DNA from: Aliidiomarina haloalkalitolerans
GTDB taxonomy: Bacteria; Pseudomonadota; Gammaproteobacteria; Enterobacterales; Alteromonadaceae
Length of the DNA: 64,000 bases
Direction of reading: 5' to 3'
NCBI RefSeq assembly: GCF_003987315.1
Contig: NZ_PIPI01000001.1
Location: 682,001 to 746,000, forward strand
Shown here: one piece after another, positions 16,458 to 25,745 of the stretch
Numbering within the stretch: the stretch's first letter is position 1
Layout: every line of letters starts with the position of its first letter
Position numbers and translations under genes: made by a program
The notes under the pieces: model-generated
Database searches by the model: none
What the model saw: the letters and a program-made list of their open reading frames with translations, nothing else
What the model was told of the DNA's origin: nothing

Positions 16458-19235
16458 CTAATTCGTTATTTTTAATTTTTGGTATACCGACATCCGCTGT
16501 CGTAATGCTTTTTCGAGTTCTAATATCAAGAAAACCGCGATCCCGATCAGAACCGTTGCCAAACCATGTACCAACAGTAAACTTTCAGTCTGGAATAACC
16601 GTTGTAACACAGGTGAATAAGTAAATGCGAGCTGTAACACGAACACCAAACTGACAGCTATTAGCACCGCTTTGGTTCCTTTTACACCTTCCTTGAATAG
16701 TGAGCCTCGGCGCAAATAGCGCACACTGAATAAATACCAGACTTCCATCGCCACTAAGGTATTTACTGCAAATGTTCGCGCGTAACTTTCACTATATCCA
16801 TTCGCTAGCGCCCACTGAAATGCAGCGAAAATACCGATGGTAAATAACACCGAAACCAACACAATACGCCATAACAAGAAGCGCGAAATCAACGCCTCTT
16901 GTTTCTGGCGGGGCGGTCTTCGCATAATATCGCGCTCAGCCGGTTCAAAAGCGAGGGCAAGTGCTAAGGCAATCGAACTGACCATATTCACCCAGAGGAT
17001 TTGTAACGGCAGTATGGGTAAGGTAAGCGCAAACAGCAGCGCAAGTACTATTGCGAGCGACTCGCCACCATTGACTGGCAATAGAAAGCCCATAGCTTTT
17101 TTAAGGTTATCATAAACGTTTCGGCCCTCTTTGACAGCATCGACTATAGTCGCAAAGTTATCATCAATGAGTACCATTTCACTGGCTTCCCGGGCCGCTT
17201 CAGTGCCGCCTTTGCCCATCGCAATACCGACATCAGCGCGCTTGAGCGCTGGTGCATCATTGACACCATCACCTGTCATCGCCACAACTTGACCATGTGC
17301 TTGCAAGGCTGTAACGAGACGTAACTTATGTTCTGGCGTAGTACGAGCGAAGATGTCGACATCGAGTACCTGAGCACGTAAGTCATCGTCGCTCATGGTT
17401 TCAATGTCATGTCCCTCAAGCACACGGCTTGTGTGTTCAAGACCTAAGTCTTGGCCAATTGCCTTTGCGGTTGCGGCGTGGTCACCGGTAATCATTTTCA
17501 CATGAACCCCAGCTTCCTTGCAGATCGCAATGGCAGCTTGTGCTTCCGGGCGAGGCGGGTCAATCAAACCACAAAACCCTAAGAACTCAATGTTGTCGGC
17601 GAGCATGTCGTCGCTCAGTTCACGAACGTCACCATCCACCCACTTAACAGCAAAACCTAGCACGCGCTGACCAGCCGCTGCGATGCGCTCAATTTGTTTT
17701 TGCTGTTGCTCCTTTTCAGTTGGGCTCAGTGTGCACATGGCTAGAACTCGCTCTGGAGCTCCTTTGATGAAAATGACCTGCGCTGATTGAGTCAACGTCG
17801 TTTGCGTGGCGAACCACTGCGAAACATCTACCTGCTCAGCAACCGCGTGCAAAGTCGCCATGTATTTATGACGGGAGTCAAATGGAATGCTATCAAGACG
17901 CGGAAAATCTTCCTGTAAACGCGATAAATTCTGCATTGTCTTATGCGCTAAGACTAACAATGCGGCTTCCATCGGGTCTCCGGTTATTTCTGGACCATCA
18001 CCCTTACTACCATCCTTGCCCTGCAACTCGCCCATATGAGCATCGTTACACAAGGCACCAGCAAGGGCTAAACCCGTCAGAGGCTGTAATTTATCCGCAG
18101 CTTCCGCTTGCTCTGCTCGTTGATCCAGCGCTAACAGCTTGCCTTCGAGGCTATAACCGCTGCCGGTAACTTGCCACCGTCCTTGCTGGGTATACACCTC
18201 ACTGACCATCATTTCATTGCGCGTTAGTGTGCCGGTTTTATCTGAACAAATGGTCGATACTGCGCCGAGTGTTTCCACCGCAGGTAATCGACGAATAACG
18301 CTGTGTCGAGCGGCCATTCGCGTGACACCGATTGCCAATGCGACTGTTAGAATAGTGGGTAAACCTTCCGGGATGGCGGCGACAATTAGGCTAACAACCG
18401 CCATAAATAAATAGGCTGGGTCATTACCACGCATTAAACCGAGCGCAAATACGGCGAGGCCAATAGCGAGAACAACCAAAGTTAAGTATCGAGCAAATTG
18501 GCTCATTTGTTCGAGCAGTGGCGTGGTTAATGTGGTGACCCGATTAAGGAGCTTATTAATTCTACCCAGCTCCGTGTCACCGCCAATCGCGACAACAACC
18601 GCACTTGCTCGCCCTTGCGTGACCAGCGTTCCCGAATATGCCATGCAGCTTCGCTCAGCGAGAACAGCGTCAGCAGAAACCGCGTGAACGTTTTTAGCGA
18701 CGGGCACCGATTCTCCGGTTAGCGCAGCTTCCTGAGTATGTAAGTTACGAGCGTGTAGGAGACGAACATCCGCGGGAACTTTGTCACCCGCTTCAAGCAC
18801 AATTAAGTCACCAGGAACAAGTTCTTTGGCTAAAACTTGTTGCTTTTTGCCATCGCGAATCACGATTGCATGAACAGTGAGCATGTTCTGAATGGCACTT
18901 AGCGCATGTTCTGCTCGGCCCTCCTGAACAAAACCGATTGCTGCATTTGCAACGACAACGGCAAGAATAACCGCCATATCGAGCCATTCTGTCAAAACCC
19001 CTGCCAGTACCGCTGCCACCAACAAAACATAGATGAGTAAATTGTTAAACTGGCGTAATAATCGCTTCCAAGCAGGCGCCACCAAGCGCACAGCAAGTTC
19101 ATTGGCGCCATACTGCTGTTGTCGTTCGCGTACCTGAGTTGTTGTCAGCCCCTGCTCGCTATCACTACCTAAGTCGTTAACAACTGCTGCACCAGTTTGC
19201 GTAAATGGAGTGGATGGTGATGGTTCTTTGCTCAC
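16458..19235 (-). CDS. P-type cation ATPase (P2 class)
   Basis: A 925-residue integral-membrane pump. It has an N-terminal cation-ATPase domain, actuator loop T173-G-E-S176, membrane motif PEGLP (289-293), phosphorylation site D332 in SDKTGTLT, nucleotide-binding domain, hinge TGDGVNDAPALKRADVGIAMG and six C-terminal helices. The start is placed at GTG 19235 because GGAGGA lies seven bases before it; the upstream frame has only TTG or an unsupported ATG. In helix 6 the sequence ILWVNMVSSIALA keeps the Asn of Ca2+-ATPases but has Ser where the ion-binding Asp normally sits, so the transported ion cannot be named. It is in operon with the CoA-transferase upstream and the LOV protein downstream. 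Confidence 0.9.
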   Translation of the reverse strand: MSKEPSPSTPFTQTGAAVVNDLGSDSEQGLTTTQVRERQQQYGANELAVRLVAPAWKRLLRQFNNLLIYVLLVAAVLAGVLTEWLDMAVILAVVVANAAIGFVQEGRAEHALSAIQNMLTVHAIVIRDGKKQQVLAKELVPGDLIVLEAGDKVPADVRLLHARNLHTQEAALTGESVPVAKNVHAVSADAVLAERSCMAYSGTLVTQGRASAVVVAIGGDTELGRINKLLNRVTTLTTPLLEQMSQFARYLTLVVLAIGLAVFALGLMRGNDPAYLFMAVVSLIVAAIPEGLPTILTVALAIGVTRMAARHSVIRRLPAVETLGAVSTICSDKTGTLTRNEMMVSEVYTQQGRWQVTGSGYSLEGKLLALDQRAEQAEAADKLQPLTGLALAGALCNDAHMGELQGKDGSKGDGPEITGDPMEAALLVLAHKTMQNLSRLQEDFPRLDSIPFDSRHKYMATLHAVAEQVDVSQWFATQTTLTQSAQVIFIKGAPERVLAMCTLSPTEKEQQQKQIERIAAAGQRVLGFAVKWVDGDVRELSDDMLADNIEFLGFCGLIDPPRPEAQAAIAICKEAGVHVKMITGDHAATAKAIGQDLGLEHTSRVLEGHDIETMSDDDLRAQVLDVDIFARTTPEHKLRLVTALQAHGQVVAMTGDGVNDAPALKRADVGIAMGKGGTEAAREASEMVLIDDNFATIVDAVKEGRNVYDNLKKAMGFLLPVNGGESLAIVLALLFALTLPILPLQILWVNMVSSIALALALAFEPAERDIMRRPPRQKQEALISRFLLWRIVLVSVLFTIGIFAAFQWALANGYSESYARTFAVNTLVAMEVWYLFSVRYLRRGSLFKEGVKGTKAVLIAVSLVFVLQLAFTYSPVLQRLFQTESLLLVHGLATVLIGIAVFLILELEKALRQRMSVYQKLKITN

Positions 19236-19264
19236 AGGGGAGTCCTCCATAAGTTTTAAGCGAG

Positions 19265-20542
19265 CTAAATGCGCAAGCCCCAAATATCTCGAGCTTCGCG
19301 AGCAAGTTCCTCTTGAAACTGCGGTGCGGCAACTCGCATGAGCTCTGCCGCGCGCTCACTGAGGCTTTTCGCACGTAAATTAGCCACACCATATTCGGTC
19401 ACAATGTAGTGCACATGCGCTCGAGTGGTCACAACGCCTGCGCCTGGGCTGAGCACTGAACTAATGCGCGATACTTTCCCGCCACACGCCGTGGCTGGTA
19501 ACGCAATGACAGAACGTCCGCCTTCGGACAAACTCGCGCCGCGAACAAAGTCCATTTGCCCCCCGACCCCTGAATAAATCGAGGTGCCTAAAGAATCTGC
19601 GCAGACTTGGCCACTAAGGTCGACTTGCAAGGCGCTATTAATTGCCATGACTTGTTTATTTTGACGAATAACCGATGTGTCATTGGTGTATTCCACATCG
19701 AGAAACGCCACTTCCGGATTATCATCAATAAAGTCGTAGAGTGCCTGGCTGCCCATGGCAAAGGTAGTCACGATGCGACCACGATGCTTGCGTTTGCGAG
19801 AGTTATTAATCACCCCGCTTTTGACTAACGGCAACACGCCATCGGAAAACATTTCCGTATGAATACCAAGATCACGCCGATCACCTAGGCAAGCCAAGGT
19901 TGCGTCAGGGATTGCACCAATACCCATTTGCAAGCAATCACCATCGCCAATCAAGCTCGCGACATGACGACCGATTTGCATCGTTACTTCATCTTGTTCT
20001 GCGGGTGTATGCAACGGCAATGGTGCCGCATGTTCAAAGTAACGGGTAAAACGGTCGACATGGATAAAAGAATCGCCGTGGGTGCGCGGCATATTCGGGT
20101 TAACCCAGGCGATAACTTTCTTGGCAACCTGCAAGGCCGCCCGCGTCGCTTCAACCGAAATGCCGAGGCTACAATAACCATGAGCATCCGGAGGCGATAC
20201 CTGCACAAGCACCGCGTCAACCGGTTGATCTCCCGAGCGAAATAACTTCGGAATTTCAGACAGGAAGATCGGTACATAATCAGCCAGACCATCGCGCACA
20301 GCCGAACGTGTTGCGGCTCCAACAAAGAACGCGCGCTGACGTAAATGACCTTGTAATTCAGGGCGACACAGCGAGCCGCTTTTTTCCGTATGCAGCTGTA
20401 ACAAGGTCAAATTACGCCGCATGAGCGCCACTTCGGCTAAGGCGTCAAGCAATACATAAGGTGTCGCTGCCATCGACTGACACCAAATAACTTCGTCGTT
20501 TCCAATCACGGAAACTGCTTCTGCAGCAGACTGCACTTGCAT
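19265..20542 (-). CDS. Acetyl-CoA hydrolase / CoA-transferase family protein
   Basis: A 425-residue enzyme of the acetyl-CoA hydrolase/4-hydroxybutyrate CoA-transferase family, which moves CoA between acyl groups through a glutamyl-CoA intermediate. The catalytic region reads GIHTEMFSDG, and the C-terminal glycine-rich signatures SGVGGQMDFVRGA and VTEYGVANLRAKS are present. Length is normal. It starts ten bases after the beta-CASP hydrolase stop and is followed by the ATPase after about 30 bases. Whether acetate, butyrate or a hydroxyacid is the acceptor cannot be told. Confidence 0.9.
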   Translation of the reverse strand: MQVQSAAEAVSVIGNDEVIWCQSMAATPYVLLDALAEVALMRRNLTLLQLHTEKSGSLCRPELQGHLRQRAFFVGAATRSAVRDGLADYVPIFLSEIPKLFRSGDQPVDAVLVQVSPPDAHGYCSLGISVEATRAALQVAKKVIAWVNPNMPRTHGDSFIHVDRFTRYFEHAAPLPLHTPAEQDEVTMQIGRHVASLIGDGDCLQMGIGAIPDATLACLGDRRDLGIHTEMFSDGVLPLVKSGVINNSRKRKHRGRIVTTFAMGSQALYDFIDDNPEVAFLDVEYTNDTSVIRQNKQVMAINSALQVDLSGQVCADSLGTSIYSGVGGQMDFVRGASLSEGGRSVIALPATACGGKVSRISSVLSPGAGVVTTRAHVHYIVTEYGVANLRAKSLSERAAELMRVAAPQFQEELAREARDIWGLRI

Positions 20543-20552
20543 AATTTTTTCC

Positions 20553-21914
20553 TTAATCGTCGATGTGTAAAATGCTCATGTAATCGGGGATATCTACACT
20601 AAACTGCGTTTTTTCGGACAGATAATCACGGAAACATTCAAGCGCATTAGGCTCTCCATGAACTAAATGAATCTGCGTTCCGGCAGCTATGTTAGAAGCC
20701 TTCAGCCAGTCAGTTAGCTCTGCATAATCTGCATGACCAGAAAGACCGTCGAGTATGCGAATGTCAGCTCGCACCGGTATCCAGTCACCATGAATTTTAA
20801 TGTTTTCCATACCTTGCAACATTTTGTCGCCGCGGGTACCGCCAGCTTGATAACCGGAAAACAGCACAGTTGCTCGGTGATCTGCCAACCAATGTTTGAA
20901 GTGATGTAAAATTCGACCGCCCGTTGCCATGCCCGAACCCGCAATAATAATGTGCGGGCCCTGTTGGCTTGCAATCGCTTTCGATTCATCGACGCTGTGG
21001 GTATATTCAACCACGTGTTCAGCGCGCTCACATTGCTCGGCCGTCAAACGATGGTACTCATGATGACGGCGATAAATATCAGATACCCGAATGGCCATCG
21101 GGCTATCAAGAAAAACCGGAATACGCGGTATCTTGCCTTCATCCATTAACGTGACAATCAGATGTTGTAGCAACTGTGCGCGCCCTACCGCAAAACTTGG
21201 GATGAGAATTGGCCCACCCTTCTTCGCTGCGTCATTTATGATATCTGCGAGCTTTTCCAGAATATTGTTTTCTTCATGGCGCCGATCGCCATAAGTCGAT
21301 TCCAGCATCAATACATCGACTGGCGGCAACGGTGCTGGCGGCTTCATTAGAAGGTCGTGCGGACGACCCACATCACCGGAAAAGCCAACTCGCTTACCAT
21401 TGCTGCGCAAAATCACCGCAGCAGCACCAAGAATATGGCCAACCGGGTGCAACTCAATGTGAATATCACCAACTTTAAATGATTGCCGAAAATCCACTGT
21501 ACGGAACAGCTTTGCAGCCTTTTCACCTTGCTCAGCGGTATACAGAGGTTCTGGAGCTTCATGTTTACTTAAGCCGTATTTACCAAGGTACTTGGCGTCT
21601 TCTTCCTGGATTTTTCCGGAGTCAGGCCAAAGTACTTTGCATAAATCAGCTGTCGCTTCATGAGCGTACACCGGTCCGCGATAGCCATGTTTATAAAGCA
21701 CCGGCAAAAAGCCACTATGGTCAAGGTGCGCATGAGTCAGGATCACAGCATCCACTTTGTCTATACTGAGAGGCAATGGTTGCCAGTTGCGCCGACGCAA
21801 CCATTTGTAACCTTGAAACAAGCCACAATCGACGAGAATCCGAGTGCTGTCCGTTTCAATTAAATATTTCGAGCCTGTAACCGTTTCTGTACCGCCAAGA
21901 AAAACAATGCGCAT
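20553..21914 (-). CDS. Metallo-beta-lactamase/beta-CASP hydrolase (RNA exonuclease-like)
   Basis: A 453-residue protein starting MRIVFLGGTETVTGS, with AAGGAG upstream of the ATG at 21914. The zinc motif is LTHAHLDHSG, with later metal ligands in PVGHILGAA and SGDVGR, and beta-CASP motifs including ESTYGDR, GSGMATGGRILHH and SGHAD. Members resemble the CPSF73-like/RNase-J-related exonucleases of bacteria; RNA is the likely substrate (family inference). The listed frame is open further upstream, but no better start exists. Followed after ten bases by the CoA-transferase, an association I believe recurs in proteobacteria but cannot check here. Confidence 0.88.
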   Translation of the reverse strand: MRIVFLGGTETVTGSKYLIETDSTRILVDCGLFQGYKWLRRRNWQPLPLSIDKVDAVILTHAHLDHSGFLPVLYKHGYRGPVYAHEATADLCKVLWPDSGKIQEEDAKYLGKYGLSKHEAPEPLYTAEQGEKAAKLFRTVDFRQSFKVGDIHIELHPVGHILGAAAVILRSNGKRVGFSGDVGRPHDLLMKPPAPLPPVDVLMLESTYGDRRHEENNILEKLADIINDAAKKGGPILIPSFAVGRAQLLQHLIVTLMDEGKIPRIPVFLDSPMAIRVSDIYRRHHEYHRLTAEQCERAEHVVEYTHSVDESKAIASQQGPHIIIAGSGMATGGRILHHFKHWLADHRATVLFSGYQAGGTRGDKMLQGMENIKIHGDWIPVRADIRILDGLSGHADYAELTDWLKASNIAAGTQIHLVHGEPNALECFRDYLSEKTQFSVDIPDYMSILHIDD

Positions 21915-21978
21915 CCTGTGCTCCTTTTTAAAATGAGAATCAAAAGTATGGCTCAAATTTGCCAATTACTCCTGCTCG

Positions 21979-23772
21979 TCACTCACTTACTTTGAGTTCA
22001 CTTAATTTTTTTAACCAATCCAGTGCGGGCTCTGGACGGTGAAAATAAAAACCCTGAAACTGCTGGCATCCGAGCTCCCGCAAATATTCAAACTGTTCAA
22101 TAGTTTCAATTCCTTCGGCAACCCGTTCTAAACTTAAATTTGCACCCATCGTCACGATCGTATCGAGCAAGGCACGCTCTCGCTCAGATTGCATACCCGC
22201 GTGAACGAAGGCCCGGTCGATTTTCACTTCACCGACAGGCATCCATTGCAAGCGCCGCAAATTTGAATAGCCCGTGCCAAAGTCATCAATTGAAAAAGTA
22301 ACACCATGTGCCTTCAGACGTTCCATCGTTTGTTGCACCTGATCGCTATCATCGACCAATAGACTCTCTGTAATTTCCAGTTTCAGCCCCTCTAAAGGCG
22401 CATTAAGACGCTGAAATGTGCGTATCACGTTTTCTGCAAAATGTTCGCTACGAAACTGCCGTGGGCTAACATTCACAGCGATTTCAAAATTTGGAAACAG
22501 TGCTCGAGCACGCGGAAGAATTCGCGCAACAGACTCGAGCATGAACTGACCTATCGGCACGATGAGACCTAAACGCTCCGCCAACGGGATAAATTTGTTT
22601 GGTGGAATCCATTCCTCATAATGCCGCCACCGTACCAACGCCTCGGCCGCAACCCAACGTTGATTAGCATCAACCTTGCTTTGCAACCAGCATTCCAGGT
22701 GACCTTTCTCAATCGCATGACGCAGCTGCTCTTCGCGACGAAAATCATCGACAACTTGCGCCGTCATCACACGTTTATACTCAGAATATTGATCGCGCCC
22801 ATTGGCTTTAGCTTCATGGACTGCAGTTTCAGCATTCGCAATAACTTGTGACGCTTCGTTGCCGCGATCAGCCCGCGCCAAACCGATACTGCCGGTGAAA
22901 TAATAGCTGCGCCCTTGCACAATCACTTCCTGTCGCAGCAACGCCAACAATGCTTTCGACCGATCATGCCGAAACTCACCTGCACTGTTACCACTGACAG
23001 GAACCGCTAACCAAAACCGGTCTTCGATGTCCTTTCCCACAAAGCCACCAAAACTCGCGACAAAATGCTCTAAACGCCGAGCGATCACACGCAAAATCTG
23101 ATTACTTTCGTCTGGACCAGCGACAATATTCACGCGGTTAAAAAAGTCCATGTTGACGGCCACCACTTTAATACTCTGCTCCTTTAGGATGTGAGCAACG
23201 AGTTTCAAAAAGTGGGTTCGATTGGGCAAACCCGTGTTGCGATCAAACAGAGACAAAGTCTCAATCGTTTCGGCTGCTTTGCGTTCTTCACTAATGTCCC
23301 GCAGCGTTGCGATATAACGGTGTTCAGCACCCCACGCGACCTTGCTCAGATGAATCGTGATTGGGAATCTGCTGCCATTTTTTCGTTCTGCCTCTAATTC
23401 CCGAGTTTTGCCGATAACGTAGTTTTTTCCTTCTGGATAATCGAGCGCACGCTGCATTAACTGTTCGTGCTGCCCAGCCATCGCTGCAGGCATTAAAATG
23501 CCGACATTACACCCAACCAGCTCTTGATACTCATAACCAAACATTGCAGTGACAGCCTGGTTCACTTCAATGATCGTACCTCGCAAGTCGGTGACTAAAA
23601 CCGCATCGATTAAGCTGTTATATAAGGTATTCAACCATTCCTTGTTCGTCATGGCCGAACTTGCTTGGCTTTCTGTTAGCGCCGCTTCCGTGGCTGAGCT
23701 CGATGAGCTCGTTGTTTCACTCTTTGAATGCGCGCGTTCGTCACGAGCACTCGACACGGATTTATTGGCCAT
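21979..23772 (-). CDS. PAS-EAL phosphodiesterase with degenerate GGDEF
   Basis: A 597-residue soluble protein. The first 40 residues are Ser/Thr-rich and low-complexity, then comes a PAS domain (about 45-165) ending YIATLRDISEERK. A GGDEF-like domain follows whose signature position reads GKDIEDRFWL, so it is not a cyclase. The EAL domain keeps EALVRW, EITESLLV, IDDFGTGYSNL, VKIDRAFV and AEGIETIEQ and should be an active c-di-GMP phosphodiesterase. The PAS lacks the LOV cysteine motif, so its ligand is unknown. First gene of the leftward run; 64 bases separate it from the beta-CASP gene. Confidence 0.9.
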   Translation of the reverse strand: MANKSVSSARDERAHSKSETTSSSSSATEAALTESQASSAMTNKEWLNTLYNSLIDAVLVTDLRGTIIEVNQAVTAMFGYEYQELVGCNVGILMPAAMAGQHEQLMQRALDYPEGKNYVIGKTRELEAERKNGSRFPITIHLSKVAWGAEHRYIATLRDISEERKAAETIETLSLFDRNTGLPNRTHFLKLVAHILKEQSIKVVAVNMDFFNRVNIVAGPDESNQILRVIARRLEHFVASFGGFVGKDIEDRFWLAVPVSGNSAGEFRHDRSKALLALLRQEVIVQGRSYYFTGSIGLARADRGNEASQVIANAETAVHEAKANGRDQYSEYKRVMTAQVVDDFRREEQLRHAIEKGHLECWLQSKVDANQRWVAAEALVRWRHYEEWIPPNKFIPLAERLGLIVPIGQFMLESVARILPRARALFPNFEIAVNVSPRQFRSEHFAENVIRTFQRLNAPLEGLKLEITESLLVDDSDQVQQTMERLKAHGVTFSIDDFGTGYSNLRRLQWMPVGEVKIDRAFVHAGMQSERERALLDTIVTMGANLSLERVAEGIETIEQFEYLRELGCQQFQGFYFHRPEPALDWLKKLSELKVSE

Positions 23773-24022
23773 AACTCTCTTAATACATGCTACTTATTTC
23801 ATTAAGGACTCACTGCGAGTGTACTGGAATTTTATTTGCAAACCAGCTCAACAACGACTGTGCAATTTGACGCAGCGCAAAGTTCCGCCATTTTGTTTCC
23901 CGTTGAGTTTCGTTACCCTGAGAAGAATAAGGCAAAACCAACTTTAAATTAACAACGTACTCACCTTAACAATGCCTCTAAACTATGGCAAATTAGCGAC
24001 TAAATTTAGCCAAGGAACAAAC

Positions 24023-24895
24023 ATGAGCAATCTCGATTTTAACGTCCAAGCATTCCTCGATGAGGATAGCGAAACATTTACCTATGTCGTTTTTGACCAA
24101 CAAGGTGGTCAGGGCGTCGTTATCGATCCGGTGCTTGATTTCGATATTAAATCTGGACGCACATCAACTACAGGCGCCGATCGTGTTTTGCACTTTGTTC
24201 AACAGAATGAACTTTCGATTGCCTATATTCTGGAAACCCACGCTCACGCTGATCATTTATCCGCTGCACCTTATTTGCGTGACAAATTGCAGAGCAAAAT
24301 CGGTATTGGCGAACACATTCGTGATGTCCAGAAAATATTCAAAGACGTTTTTAACCTCGAGAAAGAGTTCTTACCGAACGGAGCGCAGTTCGACCGCTTG
24401 TTTAAAGATGGCGATACCTTCTCTGTCGGCGGCTTACATTTCCAAGTCATTCACACCCCTGGGCATACCCCTGCAGATATTGCCTATTACTTGAATGGCC
24501 AAGCTCTTTTTGTCGGTGACACTTTGTTCTTACCTGACGTCGGAACTGCACGGTGCGATTTCCCCGGTGGTTCAAGTGCGACGCTTTATCAGTCAATTCA
24601 AAAGTTACTCGCGCTGCCCGCAGACACACAAATGTATATCTGTCATGATTATCCACCTGAGGGTCGTGCCCATCAGTTTGTCACCACAGTGAAAGCACAG
24701 CGCGAAGAGAGCATTCATGTGCGCACTGGTGTAACAAGCGCAGAGTTTGAACGGATGCGTGACGAACGCGATGCGACATTAGCCATGCCAAGACTCATTT
24801 TGCCAGCAATTCAGGTGAATATTCGTGCGGGCGAAATGCCACCCGCAGAAGCGAACGGCGCGGTCTATTTGAAAATTCCAATTAACCAGCTGTAA
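24023..24895 (+). CDS. Metallo-hydrolase, persulfide-dioxygenase-like (Blh/ETHE1 type)
   Basis: A 290-residue metallo-beta-lactamase-fold enzyme. Metal ligands lie in ETHAHADHLSA, HTPGHTPAD and GDTLFLPDVGTARCDF, with a late CHDY motif. This pattern matches the Blh/ETHE1 group, whose members oxidise glutathione persulfide to sulfite (family knowledge). The start is ATG 24023 behind AAGGAA; the frame is open upstream but no ribosome site supports it. Followed at 15 bases by a membrane-TlpA fusion, so thiol/sulfide chemistry is the shared theme. No sulfide-responsive repressor gene is adjacent. Confidence 0.85.
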   Translation: MSNLDFNVQAFLDEDSETFTYVVFDQQGGQGVVIDPVLDFDIKSGRTSTTGADRVLHFVQQNELSIAYILETHAHADHLSAAPYLRDKLQSKIGIGEHIRDVQKIFKDVFNLEKEFLPNGAQFDRLFKDGDTFSVGGLHFQVIHTPGHTPADIAYYLNGQALFVGDTLFLPDVGTARCDFPGGSSATLYQSIQKLLALPADTQMYICHDYPPEGRAHQFVTTVKAQREESIHVRTGVTSAEFERMRDERDATLAMPRLILPAIQVNIRAGEMPPAEANGAVYLKIPINQL

Positions 24896-24910
24896 ATCAG
24901 GAGCTGTTCC

Positions 24911-25714
24911 ATGTCGATTACTATCGGGCCTTTTGCGTTTGCGACGACGCATCTCATTTTCATTCTTGCTGCAGTTAGTGCCCTGTTGGTTGCGTGGCTT
25001 CTAGCTCGGCGTACTGAGTTGCGCGTAAGCGACTCTGTATTCAACATTCTGGCGGTCGGACTTATCGTTGCTCGCGCGAGCTTCATTATTCGTTATTTTG
25101 ATTTGTATGCAGACGCACCGTGGCAAATGCTGAATGTTCGCGATGGTGGTTTTGATCTTTGGGCTGGCGTTATCGGCGGCGCACTAATGGCGGTTTGGGA
25201 GATATTCCGCCGTCGACCACTATGGAAACCCGTATTAATAGCCTGTGGCACGGGCGTCATTGCCTATACCGCAATGACCGGTTTTTATGACTACAAGTAC
25301 GGTGACGAGTTGTGGGTTCCTGAAGTACGTGTCGCGACCCTAGACGATCGCCAAGTATGGCTCAATCGCGAATACTTGGGCCAACCCTTAGTCGTGAATT
25401 TATGGGCAACTTGGTGTCCGCCATGCGTACGTGAAATGCCATTACTCGAAGACGCTCAACAGAAGTGGCCGGACGTTGCTTTCGTCACCGTAAACCAAGG
25501 CGATGACAAAGAGATGGTCTTACAGTTTATTGCTGAGCAGGGCTTAAACCTGAGTGACATGCTGATGGATTACAACAGTACGTTGAGTAATGAAATCAAC
25601 TCGTTTGCGTTGCCAACCACATTATTTTTTAATCGTGATGGGATGCTCATTGATAGTCACGTCGGTGAGTTTTCGGCGGCCCGCTTGCAGCAAGCCGTCG
25701 ATAAAATACTCTAA
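24911..25714 (+). CDS. Membrane protein fused to TlpA-type thioredoxin domain
   Basis: A 267-residue protein. The first half is a four-helix membrane region resembling a shortened prolipoprotein diacylglyceryl transferase core (VARASFIIRYFDLY and GGFDLWAGVIGGALMAVWE are the Lgt-like stretches). The second half is a TlpA/ResA-like thioredoxin domain with W168-C169-P-P-C172 and a cis-proline loop ALPTT. The thioredoxin domain probably faces the periplasm. The Lgt-like half is too short for the complete enzyme and more likely serves as an electron-carrying or anchoring module (inference). Co-transcribed with the persulfide-dioxygenase-like gene. Confidence 0.85.
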   Translation: MSITIGPFAFATTHLIFILAAVSALLVAWLLARRTELRVSDSVFNILAVGLIVARASFIIRYFDLYADAPWQMLNVRDGGFDLWAGVIGGALMAVWEIFRRRPLWKPVLIACGTGVIAYTAMTGFYDYKYGDELWVPEVRVATLDDRQVWLNREYLGQPLVVNLWATWCPPCVREMPLLEDAQQKWPDVAFVTVNQGDDKEMVLQFIAEQGLNLSDMLMDYNSTLSNEINSFALPTTLFFNRDGMLIDSHVGEFSAARLQQAVDKIL

Positions 25715-25745
25715 CTAAGCGTATTTGAGAGGCGTTTGAGTCTTC

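Noticed and set aside
19236-19283. Longer N-terminus for the P-type ATPase (TTG at 19283 or ATG at 19250)
   Set aside because: The GGAGGA ribosome site favours GTG 19235, and the extension overlaps the CoA-transferase end.
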